11,832 nucleotides of DNA from Myxococcales bacterium (GTDB lineage Bacteria > Myxococcota_C > UBA6777). The number at the start of each line of letters is the position of its first letter. The stretch's first letter is position 1. Below are positions 1-7,099 of this stretch, one piece after another. The position numbers and the translations under genes are program-made. Where the stretch lies: the NCBI GenBank assembly GCA_027005175.1, contig JALTMC010000560.1, forward strand, positions 1 through 11,832. The letters run 5' to 3'. Under the pieces are notes generated by a model. It saw only the letters and a list, made by a program, of their open reading frames with translations. It had not been told where the DNA came from and ran no database searches.

Positions 1-1
1 C

Positions 2-982
2 TTTGCTTACAAAGATGCAAAAGGAAAATGGACGGGAATCAGTATCGATCTATGGCAGCAAATCGCTAAAAAGCTTGATCGTAAATTTGTATGGAAACAA
101 GCTGCCAATACAGGAAAGCTGGTCGCAGGAGTGAGTAAAGGAGTCTATAACGTTGGAATCGCGGCCATTACCGTAAAGCCATCTCGGACCCAACTTGTGG
201 ACTTCTCAGACACTCACTTTAAGTCATCCTTAGGTATTGCAGCACGCAAGGGAAATGCCAGCACATTTGGGATGCTCAAGCAATTCTTTTCTCTTAAGTT
301 TCTTCGTGCTCTCGGTATTCTCATTGGTATTTTAGCTATCATTGGTTTGTTGATCTGGTTCTTTGAACGAAAGCACAATACAGAAGAGTTCCCCGAAGGA
401 GCAAAAGGCATCTGGGAAGGCTTTTGGTGGTCTGCAGTGACCATGACAACGGTTGGCTATGGCGACAAATCACCGCGCTCGCTCTTTGGCCGACTCATCG
501 GTCTCTTCTGGATGTTTGCCAGTATCATTATGATTTCAGGTTTAACAGGAGCGATCGCTTCGTCCCTCACAACACAACAGCTCACCTCTGCCGTGCACGG
601 TCCCGAAGATCTACCTCGTGTTCGTGTCGGAGCCAAAAAAGGGGAAAGCCCCATCAGCATTCTCAAAAAGAAATATGGAGTAACGGCCATCGAGTTCGCC
701 TCTATCAGGGCTGGTCTACAAGCCCTCAAAGACCGCAAAATTGATGCATTCGTCCATGACACACCTGTCCTCCAATCGCACCTCGTAGAAAACAAAAAAC
801 TCGGAAGCGCATTGATGGTTCTGCACAAACCTATCCGCCAAGAACGATACGGTATCGCCATCACAAAACCCACCAACAAGGACAAACGCAATCATCTGCG
901 CGAAGACATCAACAAAGCCCTCATTCAACTCGAAATGGAAGGAAAGCTCGCAGAGATCAATGCCAAGTACTTGGGAAATTAA
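2..982 (+). CDS. Prokaryotic ionotropic glutamate receptor / ligand-gated potassium channel (GluR0-like), 5' end missing
   Basis: The reading frame is open from base 2, so the GTG at 131 is an internal Val codon and the protein starts before the window; 326 residues are visible. The order is a periplasmic ligand-binding lobe, a channel, then the second lobe. This is the split binding-protein plan of bacterial GluR0, in which amino acid binding opens a potassium pore in the inner membrane. The S1 part has VKPSRTQLVDFS, whose Arg matches the family residue that binds the ligand carboxylate. A first membrane helix (near LGILIGILAIIGLLIWFF) is followed by the pore loop with TMTTVGYGD (filter at 446-466), a potassium-channel signature, and a second helix (FWMFASIIMISG). 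The S2 part has DAFVHDTPVL, whose Asp fits the residue that binds the ligand amino group. Both residues favour an amino acid ligand, but which one cannot be read here. The next gene is convergent, so this is the last gene of its unit in view. No clear terminator was seen in 983-1134. Confidence 0.9.
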   Translation, partial: FAYKDAKGKWTGISIDLWQQIAKKLDRKFVWKQAANTGKLVAGVSKGVYNVGIAAITVKPSRTQLVDFSDTHFKSSLGIAARKGNASTFGMLKQFFSLKFLRALGILIGILAIIGLLIWFFERKHNTEEFPEGAKGIWEGFWWSAVTMTTVGYGDKSPRSLFGRLIGLFWMFASIIMISGLTGAIASSLTTQQLTSAVHGPEDLPRVRVGAKKGESPISILKKKYGVTAIEFASIRAGLQALKDRKIDAFVHDTPVLQSHLVENKKLGSALMVLHKPIRQERYGIAITKPTNKDKRNHLREDINKALIQLEMEGKLAEINAKYLGN

Positions 983-1134
983 TCGTGAGCCACAAGCCCC
1001 AACCGTTCAAGACACAACAAACCAGCTATCTGTAGCTTCAAGCGCTCCCGTTGAAACAAACCTTTTCATCGAACCCCCTAACGCTACATATCACCGGGCT
1101 GAGAGAATGTCCTCCCGACAAGGAGCAGAGCTTT

Positions 1135-3480
1135 TCAAGGCTTGGTCTCTGTCATTTGAAAATGGAGCAAGCCACCACCCTTCAGCAGATCGGTATGTTT
1201 CACCGAGAGTGTTGTCTGTTTCTTTTTGTTGAATGACACAGACTTGACATACCAGGCTTTCTCCGACGCTTTATCTGCTCGAACTTCAAAGGTGCGACCC
1301 TTAACTGTAGCGACAACACGTGTGAAGATAGGACTGGTGAGCAAATAGATATCCTGGCTTGGGATCGGGTAGAGGCCCATGGCATTGAAGACGTACCAGG
1401 CCGACAACGTACCGCTGTCGTCATTTCCTGCGAGTCCGTCAGGAGCATCTTTGTAGTAATTTTTCATGATCCAACGTATCCAATGCTGTGAATCTGCCGG
1501 ACGTCCCAGTTGTTGGTACAATGTGGCCGTGTGAATATCGGGTTCATTGCTATGCCAATAATAAACACGCAGGTTCAGAGAGTTGGGTTGTTTGTGCTCA
1601 AGCTCGGTCATCCGAAAGAACCTATCTAGCTTCTTCAACAACTCATCTTTCCCACCAAAGAGAGCCACAAGTCCCGTTGTGTCATGAGGAACAAACCACA
1701 GGTACTGCCAGGCAGTACCTTCGACATAATCCTTTGTCCAGCGTTGATCGGTGAAACCTTCCAACCATGTTCCATCGCTCTTCTTTCCGCGAAAAAACTT
1801 TGTCTTGGAGTCCCAAATATTTTTATAATTGGTAGAGCGTTTCATAAACAGCTTGTAGTCACCTTCTTTGCCTAAAACTTTCGCGAGTTGGGCAATGGCA
1901 TAGTCGTTGTAGGCATACTCCAAGGTCACGGATGCAGAGCCTGAGCCCTGGTCAGCCGAGACATACCCTTTCTTCACATAGTGTTCGATACCTCCGCGCC
2001 CACCGAACTTTGAGCCTGGAGGAGGTGGGCGCATCGCCAAACGTCGCATGGCCTTGTAGGCTTCCTCCACATGGAAGTCACGAATGCCTTTGACATAGGA
2101 GTCTGCGATCACGATATCAGCACTGGCTCCAACCATCGTGCTTGTATAGCCTGTAGCTAACGGCCAACGTGGTAACTCACCACCTTCACGAGCCATGGCC
2201 AGCAAGGAGTGAACCATGTCTCGCTGAATCTTCGGATACAAAAGCACCAACAAGGGATGAAGAGTGCGATACGTATCCCACAGTGAAAAGTCACTGTAAT
2301 AGATGAAGCCTTTGGCTTTGTGAACCTTGAGGTCAAAGCCTCGATAGCTACCATCCACATCCATCAAGATCGTGGGCATTTGCAGGGAATGATACAACGA
2401 TGTGTAGAAAATACGTCGCTGTCTCTCCGTACCACCCGCAACTTTCACCACGGAAAGCATCTTCTCCCAGGCATCGCGAGTCGCTTTGTGGGTGGCCTCA
2501 AAATCCCATTTTTTCTGCTCAGACTCCAAGTTGCGACGCGCTCCCTCAACACTCACAAACGAGAGGCCCACCTGAATCTCTACCGGTTTTTTGCCAGGTC
2601 CAAAGGTTAGCCAAGCTCCGATCGATGCGCCGGTTTGCTTCTTTTCTTTCGGATAGATCTTTTTATTTTTCCACGTCCCTGCCTGAAAGGACTCTCGGCT
2701 TCGCAACACAAAGTATAGCTTAAATCCGCCAAAGCGATTGGAGATGGCACCTTTGGAATGAAGCCATCCTTCCACCTCTTTGTCACTTTTGACAATCACT
2801 TCAGCATCAGCCACCTTTCCCCCGGGCAAAGCGTGATCCAGACGAAGCAGAAGTTGCCTCTCCTTAACTCCATCGGAATAAGTATATCGATGATGTGCAG
2901 TGCGCGTGGTCGCAGTAAGCTCTGCTTTAACCTTCCAGCGATCCAACTCCACTGTATAATAACCGGGGCTAGCCTTTTCTGTGGAATGACGGAACTTTGA
3001 ACGATACCCTTTCTCTTGAATACGCTCTGGGGTGATGGGCCCCGTGACAGGCATCACCAGCAAGTTGCCATAGTCGGGAACTCCTGTGCCATAGACATGA
3101 ATATGACTAAATCCAAAGATCTCCGTATCATCGTAAAAATAGCCCGCACAGTGCTGAAACCCTAACCCACGCTCCTGACTCGCAGTATCAGGGCTGATCT
3201 TCACCATACCAAACGGAGCCGTTGCCCCAGGATATACGCTCCCCACACCAAATCCAATACCGCCTGTCCCAAGAAAGGGATTCACCAGATCAGCCAAAGA
3301 ACCATCATAGAGCTTTGCCAGAGGAGGCTCTGTCTGCTTGTCAGGGAGAGCTGATATTCCACCGTCGGATACAACACCATCCGCCTTGATCTTTCCATCC
3401 TGTGTGGGCTGAGGTGAGCTACAAGAAACCCACAGCCCCACACTCAAAAAGACAACCATCACTCTTACAATTCGCCACAT
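1135..3480 (-). CDS. GH92 family alpha-mannosidase, lipoprotein
   Basis: This 781-residue protein is a glycoside hydrolase family 92 enzyme, a calcium-dependent exo-acting alpha-mannosidase that removes mannose from mannans or high-mannose glycans. Residues 1-20 are a lipoprotein signal peptide ending in WVSC, so Cys20 is probably lipidated and the enzyme envelope-anchored. Hallmarks in order are VNPFLGTGGIG and YPGATAPFGMVKISPDT (about 66-99), the core WDTYR (401-405), DYVEGTAWQY (584-593, with Glu587 in the place of the family's catalytic acid), SNEPDIH (644-650) and GNDDSGTLSAWYVF (685-698, the acidic stretch holding the predicted base). Length and domain order are normal for GH92, and the gene looks intact. 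The ATG is preceded by AGGGG (3489-3493) with 8 nt spacing, which supports the start. It is divergent from the 1071-residue lipoprotein gene across 217 bp. The family call is strong; linkage specificity (alpha-1,2, 1,3 or 1,6) cannot be assigned from sequence reading. Confidence 0.95.
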   Translation of the reverse strand: MWRIVRVMVVFLSVGLWVSCSSPQPTQDGKIKADGVVSDGGISALPDKQTEPPLAKLYDGSLADLVNPFLGTGGIGFGVGSVYPGATAPFGMVKISPDTASQERGLGFQHCAGYFYDDTEIFGFSHIHVYGTGVPDYGNLLVMPVTGPITPERIQEKGYRSKFRHSTEKASPGYYTVELDRWKVKAELTATTRTAHHRYTYSDGVKERQLLLRLDHALPGGKVADAEVIVKSDKEVEGWLHSKGAISNRFGGFKLYFVLRSRESFQAGTWKNKKIYPKEKKQTGASIGAWLTFGPGKKPVEIQVGLSFVSVEGARRNLESEQKKWDFEATHKATRDAWEKMLSVVKVAGGTERQRRIFYTSLYHSLQMPTILMDVDGSYRGFDLKVHKAKGFIYYSDFSLWDTYRTLHPLLVLLYPKIQRDMVHSLLAMAREGGELPRWPLATGYTSTMVGASADIVIADSYVKGIRDFHVEEAYKAMRRLAMRPPPPGSKFGGRGGIEHYVKKGYVSADQGSGSASVTLEYAYNDYAIAQLAKVLGKEGDYKLFMKRSTNYKNIWDSKTKFFRGKKSDGTWLEGFTDQRWTKDYVEGTAWQYLWFVPHDTTGLVALFGGKDELLKKLDRFFRMTELEHKQPNSLNLRVYYWHSNEPDIHTATLYQQLGRPADSQHWIRWIMKNYYKDAPDGLAGNDDSGTLSAWYVFNAMGLYPIPSQDIYLLTSPIFTRVVATVKGRTFEVRADKASEKAWYVKSVSFNKKKQTTLSVKHTDLLKGGGLLHFQMTETKP

Positions 3481-3555
3481 GAGCAGTTCCCCTCAAACCA
3501 TGAAAAATCGCTTACTGTACTTATAGGAAAGCACATCTTACCTATGCGCCAAAGC

Positions 3556-3561
3556 AGTATA
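3556..3561 (-). promoter_or_regulatory. Candidate -10 element for the GH92 gene
   Basis: On the minus strand this reads TATACT preceded by TGT, giving an extended -10 (TGnTATACT) close to sigma70-type consensus. No good -35 sits 16-18 nt upstream, which extended -10 promoters can tolerate. It would give a leader of roughly 70 nt before the GH92 start. Prediction only. Confidence 0.4.
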
Positions 3562-3571
3562 ACACAAGCAA

Positions 3572-3600
3572 AACACATGAGCACAAAGATTCAATGTGTT
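3572..3600. promoter_or_regulatory. Inverted repeat, candidate operator between divergent promoters
   Basis: Perfect 7 bp arms AACACAT (3572-3578) and ATGTGTT (3594-3600) are separated by 15 bp. The centre (3586) is almost midway between the two candidate -10 boxes at 3556-3561 (minus) and 3607-3612 (plus). Such a position suits a regulator acting on both the GH92 and lipoprotein genes. The arms are short, so a chance match is possible. Confidence 0.35.
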
Positions 3601-3603
3601 GTG

Positions 3604-3612
3604 TGCTATGCT
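3604..3612 (+). promoter_or_regulatory. Candidate extended -10 element for the large lipoprotein gene
   Basis: TGCTATGCT reads as an extended -10 (TGn plus TATGCT). The hexamer 17 nt upstream (CAAAGA) is not a -35 match. Transcription from here would give a leader of about 80 nt containing the hairpin at 3626-3643. Prediction only. Confidence 0.35.
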
Positions 3613-3625
3613 CATCTCACCTCAA

Positions 3626-3643
3626 AGCATTCGAAAGAATGCT
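3626..3643 (+). promoter_or_regulatory. GAAA-tetraloop hairpin in the leader of the large lipoprotein gene
   Basis: AGCATTC, GAAA, GAATGCT form a perfect 7 bp stem closed by a C-G pair around a GNRA-type tetraloop. It lies 54 nt before the start codon and downstream of the candidate -10. No T-tract follows, so it is not an intrinsic terminator. It may stabilise or regulate the mRNA, or may be a DNA-level operator. Confidence 0.45.
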
Positions 3644-3682
3644 ACACTGCGTCAGTACAGTTTGAGTTTTGATACAAGGTAG

Positions 3683-3688
3683 AAGGAG
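3683..3688 (+). promoter_or_regulatory. Shine-Dalgarno site fixing the start of the large lipoprotein gene
   Basis: AAGGAG lies 9 nt before the ATG at 3698, a near-ideal ribosome binding site. It supports that ATG, which also places a correct lipoprotein signal peptide at the N-terminus. Confidence 0.8.
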
Positions 3689-3697
3689 ATTGTTCGT

Positions 3698-6600
3698 ATG
3701 ATATTGCGTTGGTTAAGTCTCAACCTATTGTTAGGGTTGTTGGTATGCTCATTTGTGGGTTGTGGGCCTGAATGCCCCATCGGTCAAAGGAAGTGTGGAG
3801 AGACAAAGCAGACATCCACATGTGTCAACACAGACATCAACCGAAAACACTGCGGAGCTTGTGGTACAGCCTGTAGAGCTGGTGAGGTTTGCAGCCTCGG
3901 CAAATGTTCAACCAGTTGCCAGGAAGGTCTAACCTTGTGTGAAGGCCGGTGTGCCAACACAAAGCTCGACACAACACACTGCGGAAGATGCAACAGAGTA
4001 TGCAAAGCTGGCGAACTCTGTCAGAATGGCGTCTGCACAATCTCCTGTCCCGCCAAACAGATCGCTTGTAACGGCTCCTGTGTAAATATTCAAACCAGCA
4101 CAAGTCACTGTGGCAAATGCGGGACAGTCTGTGCCCAAGGCGAGACCTGCAACACAGGAAAGTGTGAACTCTCTTGCCCGAAGTCACAAACAGTGTGCGC
4201 CAACTCTTGCATAGACACAAGTGCCAACCGCGATCATTGCGGTACTTGCAACAACAAATGCAAACAGGGCCAGGTTTGCAACACAGGGAAGTGTACAGAG
4301 AGCTGCCAAGCAGACCTCACCAACTGCAGTGGTGTTTGTGTCAACCCAAAAAGCGACAGCACCAACTGTGGTGCTTGTGGGGTAAAGTGCGATGCAGGGC
4401 AACGTTGCCAGTCCGGCAAGTGTGAGCTGAGTTGTGGCAAAGGATACAAGGTCTGCAAAGGAGCATGTATTAACACACAGGTCAGTCGCAAGCATTGCGG
4501 CAAGTGCGACACCGCCTGTGAAGCAGGACAGATCTGTACTTCCGGTCAATGCGAACTGTCTTGCCCCAAGAATCTCACGAACTGCAGCGGAAAATGTATC
4601 GATACACAATCCAACCAAGCTCATTGTGGAGCATGCAGTACCGCAAAACAATCATCGGCTTGTCAAAAAGGTGAGGTCTGTCAAAGTGGAAAATGCGAGT
4701 TATTCTGCCAAACAGGTTTTACCAACTGCAAAGGTGCATGCGTCAACCTGCAAACAGATACGAAGAATTGCGGTGTCTGTCAAACCACCTGTAAACCGGG
4801 AGAGGGCTGTCTAGGTGGCAAGTGTGTGTCTACCGTTCGTTGCCTCGCCGAGGAAACAGTCTGTGGTGGAAAATGTGCCACACTCTCTCAGGATGTCGCC
4901 AACTGTGGCCAATGTGGCACCCTATGCAAGACAGAGGAGATCTGCCTACAAGGACGTTGCAAAGTCTGCCGAGACTGCGCCTCTTGGGCCATCCATGTGG
5001 GAGCCTTTAACTCGGACTATTTCGAGGGAGTTACCGTTGATAGCAAAGACAATATCTATGCGGTAGGACGCTTTCATACCGCACTAAGCCTGGGCAAGAC
5101 GATCCTAAATTCAAACGGCGGAGACGATATCCTCGTTGTAAAGATGACACCGAATGGCAAGGTCCTCTGGGCAAAGCATGCAGGTGGGATCACCCCAGAC
5201 TCGGGCTATGCTATCGCTGTTGACAACGCCGGGAATGCCTATGTCACGGGTTCGATTCAAGGCACCGCCACCTTTGGCAGCACAAAGTTAACCACTGCCG
5301 GCGGAGGTGATATCTTTGTGGCAAAGCTAAGCTCCAGCGGGGTATGGCTCTGGGCAAAGAATTACGGCAGTTCCTCTTCAGACTATGGCTACAGTATCGC
5401 TGTCGATCCTCTCGGAAACTCCTATGTGACAGGACGCTTTTACTCCACCATTAAATTGGGCTCCGTCACCCTCACCTCCAAAGGAGGAGGTGATATCTTT
5501 GTCGCCAAGTGGGACAAAGACGGAACCGTCGTATGGGCGGGAAGTACAGGCAGCCCCTCTACAGAAGAAGGCGAAGGGATCGCCATCGACAAGGCAAACA
5601 ATATCTATGTCACAGGTCGATTCTACCAATCGATCACTTGGGGAACAACGACACTCTCTTCCCGAGGAAGTTCCGATGTCTTTGTCGCCAAATACAACAG
5701 CGCAGGAGTATTGCAATGGGCCTCCTCGGCTGGAGGGGCCTCAGCAGACTACGGCTTGGGAATCGCCACAGACAACAACGGAAACGTTGCGGTCACAGGA
5801 CGCACCTACTTGAACAGCACAGGCGCAACCTTTGGCACAACGACACTCCAAGGAAAGAGCAATACAGAGATCTTTGTCGCTCAGCTCGACAAAACAGGTC
5901 GGTGGACTTGGGCTGTGAGCGCAGGCGGCCCAAGCACAGATTATGGCCATGGTGTCGGCTTCGACAAAGCTGGCAATGTCTATGCCACAGGCTACTTTCA
6001 TAAGGAAGGAACCTTTGGCAAAACAAAGCTCCAGGCCTCCGGTTTTAACTCCCAAATGTTCCTTATGCAGGTAGACAAACAAGGAACGATCATCGGCGCC
6101 ATTCAGACAGGAGGTCGCTCCACCGTTCGTGCCTATGACCTCGCGATCGATAGCAAAGACAATATCCTTATCGCTGGCTCTGGAACAGGTATTCTCCATT
6201 TTGGCGAGATCAAACTTGTCATGAACGGAGGCAGCGATGCCTTTGTAGCCAAGTATCCCAAGCCTGTCAGTGTACTCTGCCCCCAAAAGGGATTTACCGT
6301 TTGTAGCAGGAGCTGCACCCAGTCGGATAACGATCCAAAAAACTGTGGAACATGCGGAACGGTGTGCAAAACAGGTGACATCTGCTTTGCCGGAAAATGC
6401 ACGGAGACTCCCAAAAACATCATTATCTCTGAGATCAATGTTGGTGCTCCCGATTACGTTGTGCTCAAGAACCGAGGGACAACAGACACCAACCTTGGTG
6501 GCCTTGTCTTGCGTATGAATGGCAGCACGTCCTTCAACACAACACCAGACATCAATTACACCATCCCAAGCTTCACTCTCAAAGCCGGAGCTTCTGTCTA

Positions 6601-6913
6601 TCTGGTCGAGTTCTCCAGCAAAACAGGTGAACTCAACCCTGGCAGTATTCCTTATACCCGCTTCTCCAACTTCGCGGCCATGTTATGTTTCGGGCAATGC
6701 AGTGAAAACAACGGTGCCAATGTGATAGATGCTATGGTTGTTGGTGCCAAACGCCCCTTACCCAAAGGCATCACTGTCACAGGAGACTTTACCCCTCGCA
6801 TGACCTCCTTCAGCCAGGAAACTGCCGATAGCTACATCCACTCCGGCACACAAGGGAAAAACCCCACCTTCCACAAAGCTGACTGGAAGATCGCCAAAAA
6901 AACCCGCCCCTAA
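3698..6913 (+). CDS. Modular lipoprotein: nine Cys-rich repeats, seven-unit SBBP-like propeller, tenth Cys repeat, lamin-tail-like domain
   Basis: This is a predicted lipid-anchored envelope or surface protein of 1071 residues. Residues 1-22 form a signal peptide ending in FVGC (Cys22 lipidated). Residues 26-421 hold nine units of 40-48 residues, each with eight cysteines in the pattern C..C..C....HCG.C...C..GE.C..GKC, the Stig1-like type often seen in myxobacterial secreted proteins. Residues about 428-855 hold seven repeats of about 61 residues (GNxYVTGxF, FGxTxL, GGxDIFVAK, GxxxW), matching SBBP-type repeats and suggesting a complete seven-bladed propeller. A tenth eight-Cys unit follows at 861-901. 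From about 907 the NIIISEINVG...DYVVLKN start and beta-rich sequence resemble a lamin-tail (LTD) domain. No catalytic motif is visible, so binding, adhesion or a structural role is inferred. The ten eight-Cys units alone carry eighty cysteines, which implies extracytoplasmic disulfides. Such Cys repeats are sometimes mislabelled tryptophan synthase alpha chain, and nothing here supports that. Confidence 0.9.
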   Translation: MILRWLSLNLLLGLLVCSFVGCGPECPIGQRKCGETKQTSTCVNTDINRKHCGACGTACRAGEVCSLGKCSTSCQEGLTLCEGRCANTKLDTTHCGRCNRVCKAGELCQNGVCTISCPAKQIACNGSCVNIQTSTSHCGKCGTVCAQGETCNTGKCELSCPKSQTVCANSCIDTSANRDHCGTCNNKCKQGQVCNTGKCTESCQADLTNCSGVCVNPKSDSTNCGACGVKCDAGQRCQSGKCELSCGKGYKVCKGACINTQVSRKHCGKCDTACEAGQICTSGQCELSCPKNLTNCSGKCIDTQSNQAHCGACSTAKQSSACQKGEVCQSGKCELFCQTGFTNCKGACVNLQTDTKNCGVCQTTCKPGEGCLGGKCVSTVRCLAEETVCGGKCATLSQDVANCGQCGTLCKTEEICLQGRCKVCRDCASWAIHVGAFNSDYFEGVTVDSKDNIYAVGRFHTALSLGKTILNSNGGDDILVVKMTPNGKVLWAKHAGGITPDSGYAIAVDNAGNAYVTGSIQGTATFGSTKLTTAGGGDIFVAKLSSSGVWLWAKNYGSSSSDYGYSIAVDPLGNSYVTGRFYSTIKLGSVTLTSKGGGDIFVAKWDKDGTVVWAGSTGSPSTEEGEGIAIDKANNIYVTGRFYQSITWGTTTLSSRGSSDVFVAKYNSAGVLQWASSAGGASADYGLGIATDNNGNVAVTGRTYLNSTGATFGTTTLQGKSNTEIFVAQLDKTGRWTWAVSAGGPSTDYGHGVGFDKAGNVYATGYFHKEGTFGKTKLQASGFNSQMFLMQVDKQGTIIGAIQTGGRSTVRAYDLAIDSKDNILIAGSGTGILHFGEIKLVMNGGSDAFVAKYPKPVSVLCPQKGFTVCSRSCTQSDNDPKNCGTCGTVCKTGDICFAGKCTETPKNIIISEINVGAPDYVVLKNRGTTDTNLGGLVLRMNGSTSFNTTPDINYTIPSFTLKAGASVYLVEFSSKTGELNPGSIPYTRFSNFAAMLCFGQCSENNGANVIDAMVVGAKRPLPKGITVTGDFTPRMTSFSQETADSYIHSGTQGKNPTFHKADWKIAKKTRP
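3773..4960 (+). repeat. Nine coding repeats of about 129 bp encoding eight-cysteine units
   Basis: Units start at residues 26, 74, 117, 160, 203, 246, 289, 337 and 382 of the lipoprotein. Five of them (units 2-6) are exactly 43 residues, so the DNA period is 129 bp. Unit 1 has a longer first loop, unit 7 carries a 5-residue insertion between Cys5 and Cys6, and unit 8 has a longer tail. All nine keep eight cysteines. The units are diverged in sequence, so this is an old expansion rather than a recent tandem duplication. Confidence 0.9.
4979..6277 (+). repeat. Seven coding repeats of about 180-190 bp encoding SBBP-like propeller units
   Basis: Seven successive units of about 61 residues share a GxxDxxGNxYVTGxF core, a middle FGxTxL strand, a GGxDIFVAK strand and a closing GxxxW. 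The count of seven fits a closed seven-bladed propeller. The last unit ends at AFVAKYPKP, directly before the tenth Cys-rich unit. Confidence 0.8.
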
Positions 6914-7099
6914 AAATGAAGCTCCACGAACTCCATCATTCGAAGCAGCAACCAAAGAAGTGGGACAAATCGGGTAGAGAGAAACCTGGAGATACTTGCA
7001 TCCGCAAGTTGAAATATTCAAGTTATGAAATCGCTATCCAAGAGCACTGATACCTGCGGCGTATAAACAACGACCGAACCTATGATGGGATGGGGGATG
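6914..7099. other. Intergenic gap between convergent genes with one short hairpin
   Basis: The gap separates the ends of the large lipoprotein gene and the ABC-F gene. The clearest structure is ACTTGC-ATCC-GCAAGT at 6994-7009, a 6 bp stem with a 4 nt loop, next to a small palindrome TTGAA-ATA-TTCAA. Neither has a T-tract on either strand, so no intrinsic terminator can be claimed. No small gene with a ribosome binding site was seen. Confidence 0.4.

Noticed and set aside
131-982. Reading the first gene as a complete 283-residue protein starting at GTG 131
   Set aside because: The frame is open and codes for typical ligand-binding-domain sequence from base 2; the GTG is an internal Val, so the gene is truncated by the window edge.
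1036-1049. AGCTA-TCTG-TAGCT hairpin-like sequence after the glutamate receptor gene (approximate position)
   Set aside because: A five-pair stem without a T-tract is too weak to call a terminator.
1132-1162. TTTTCAA / TTGAAAA inverted repeat over the GH92 stop codon as a terminator
   Set aside because: The arms are A/T-rich, separated by 17 nt and partly coding; no T-tract follows on either strand.
3773-4960. Tryptophan synthase alpha chain label for the Cys-rich repeats
   Set aside because: This is a known misannotation of such repeats; there is no TIM-barrel sequence, and the protein is a secreted lipoprotein.
5741-6286. Antisense frame of 181 codons within the lipoprotein gene, and similar long frames on the other strand of the Cys-rich part
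   Set aside because: They mirror the repeat-rich codons of the sense gene, show no family motif, and have no ribosome site worth noting.
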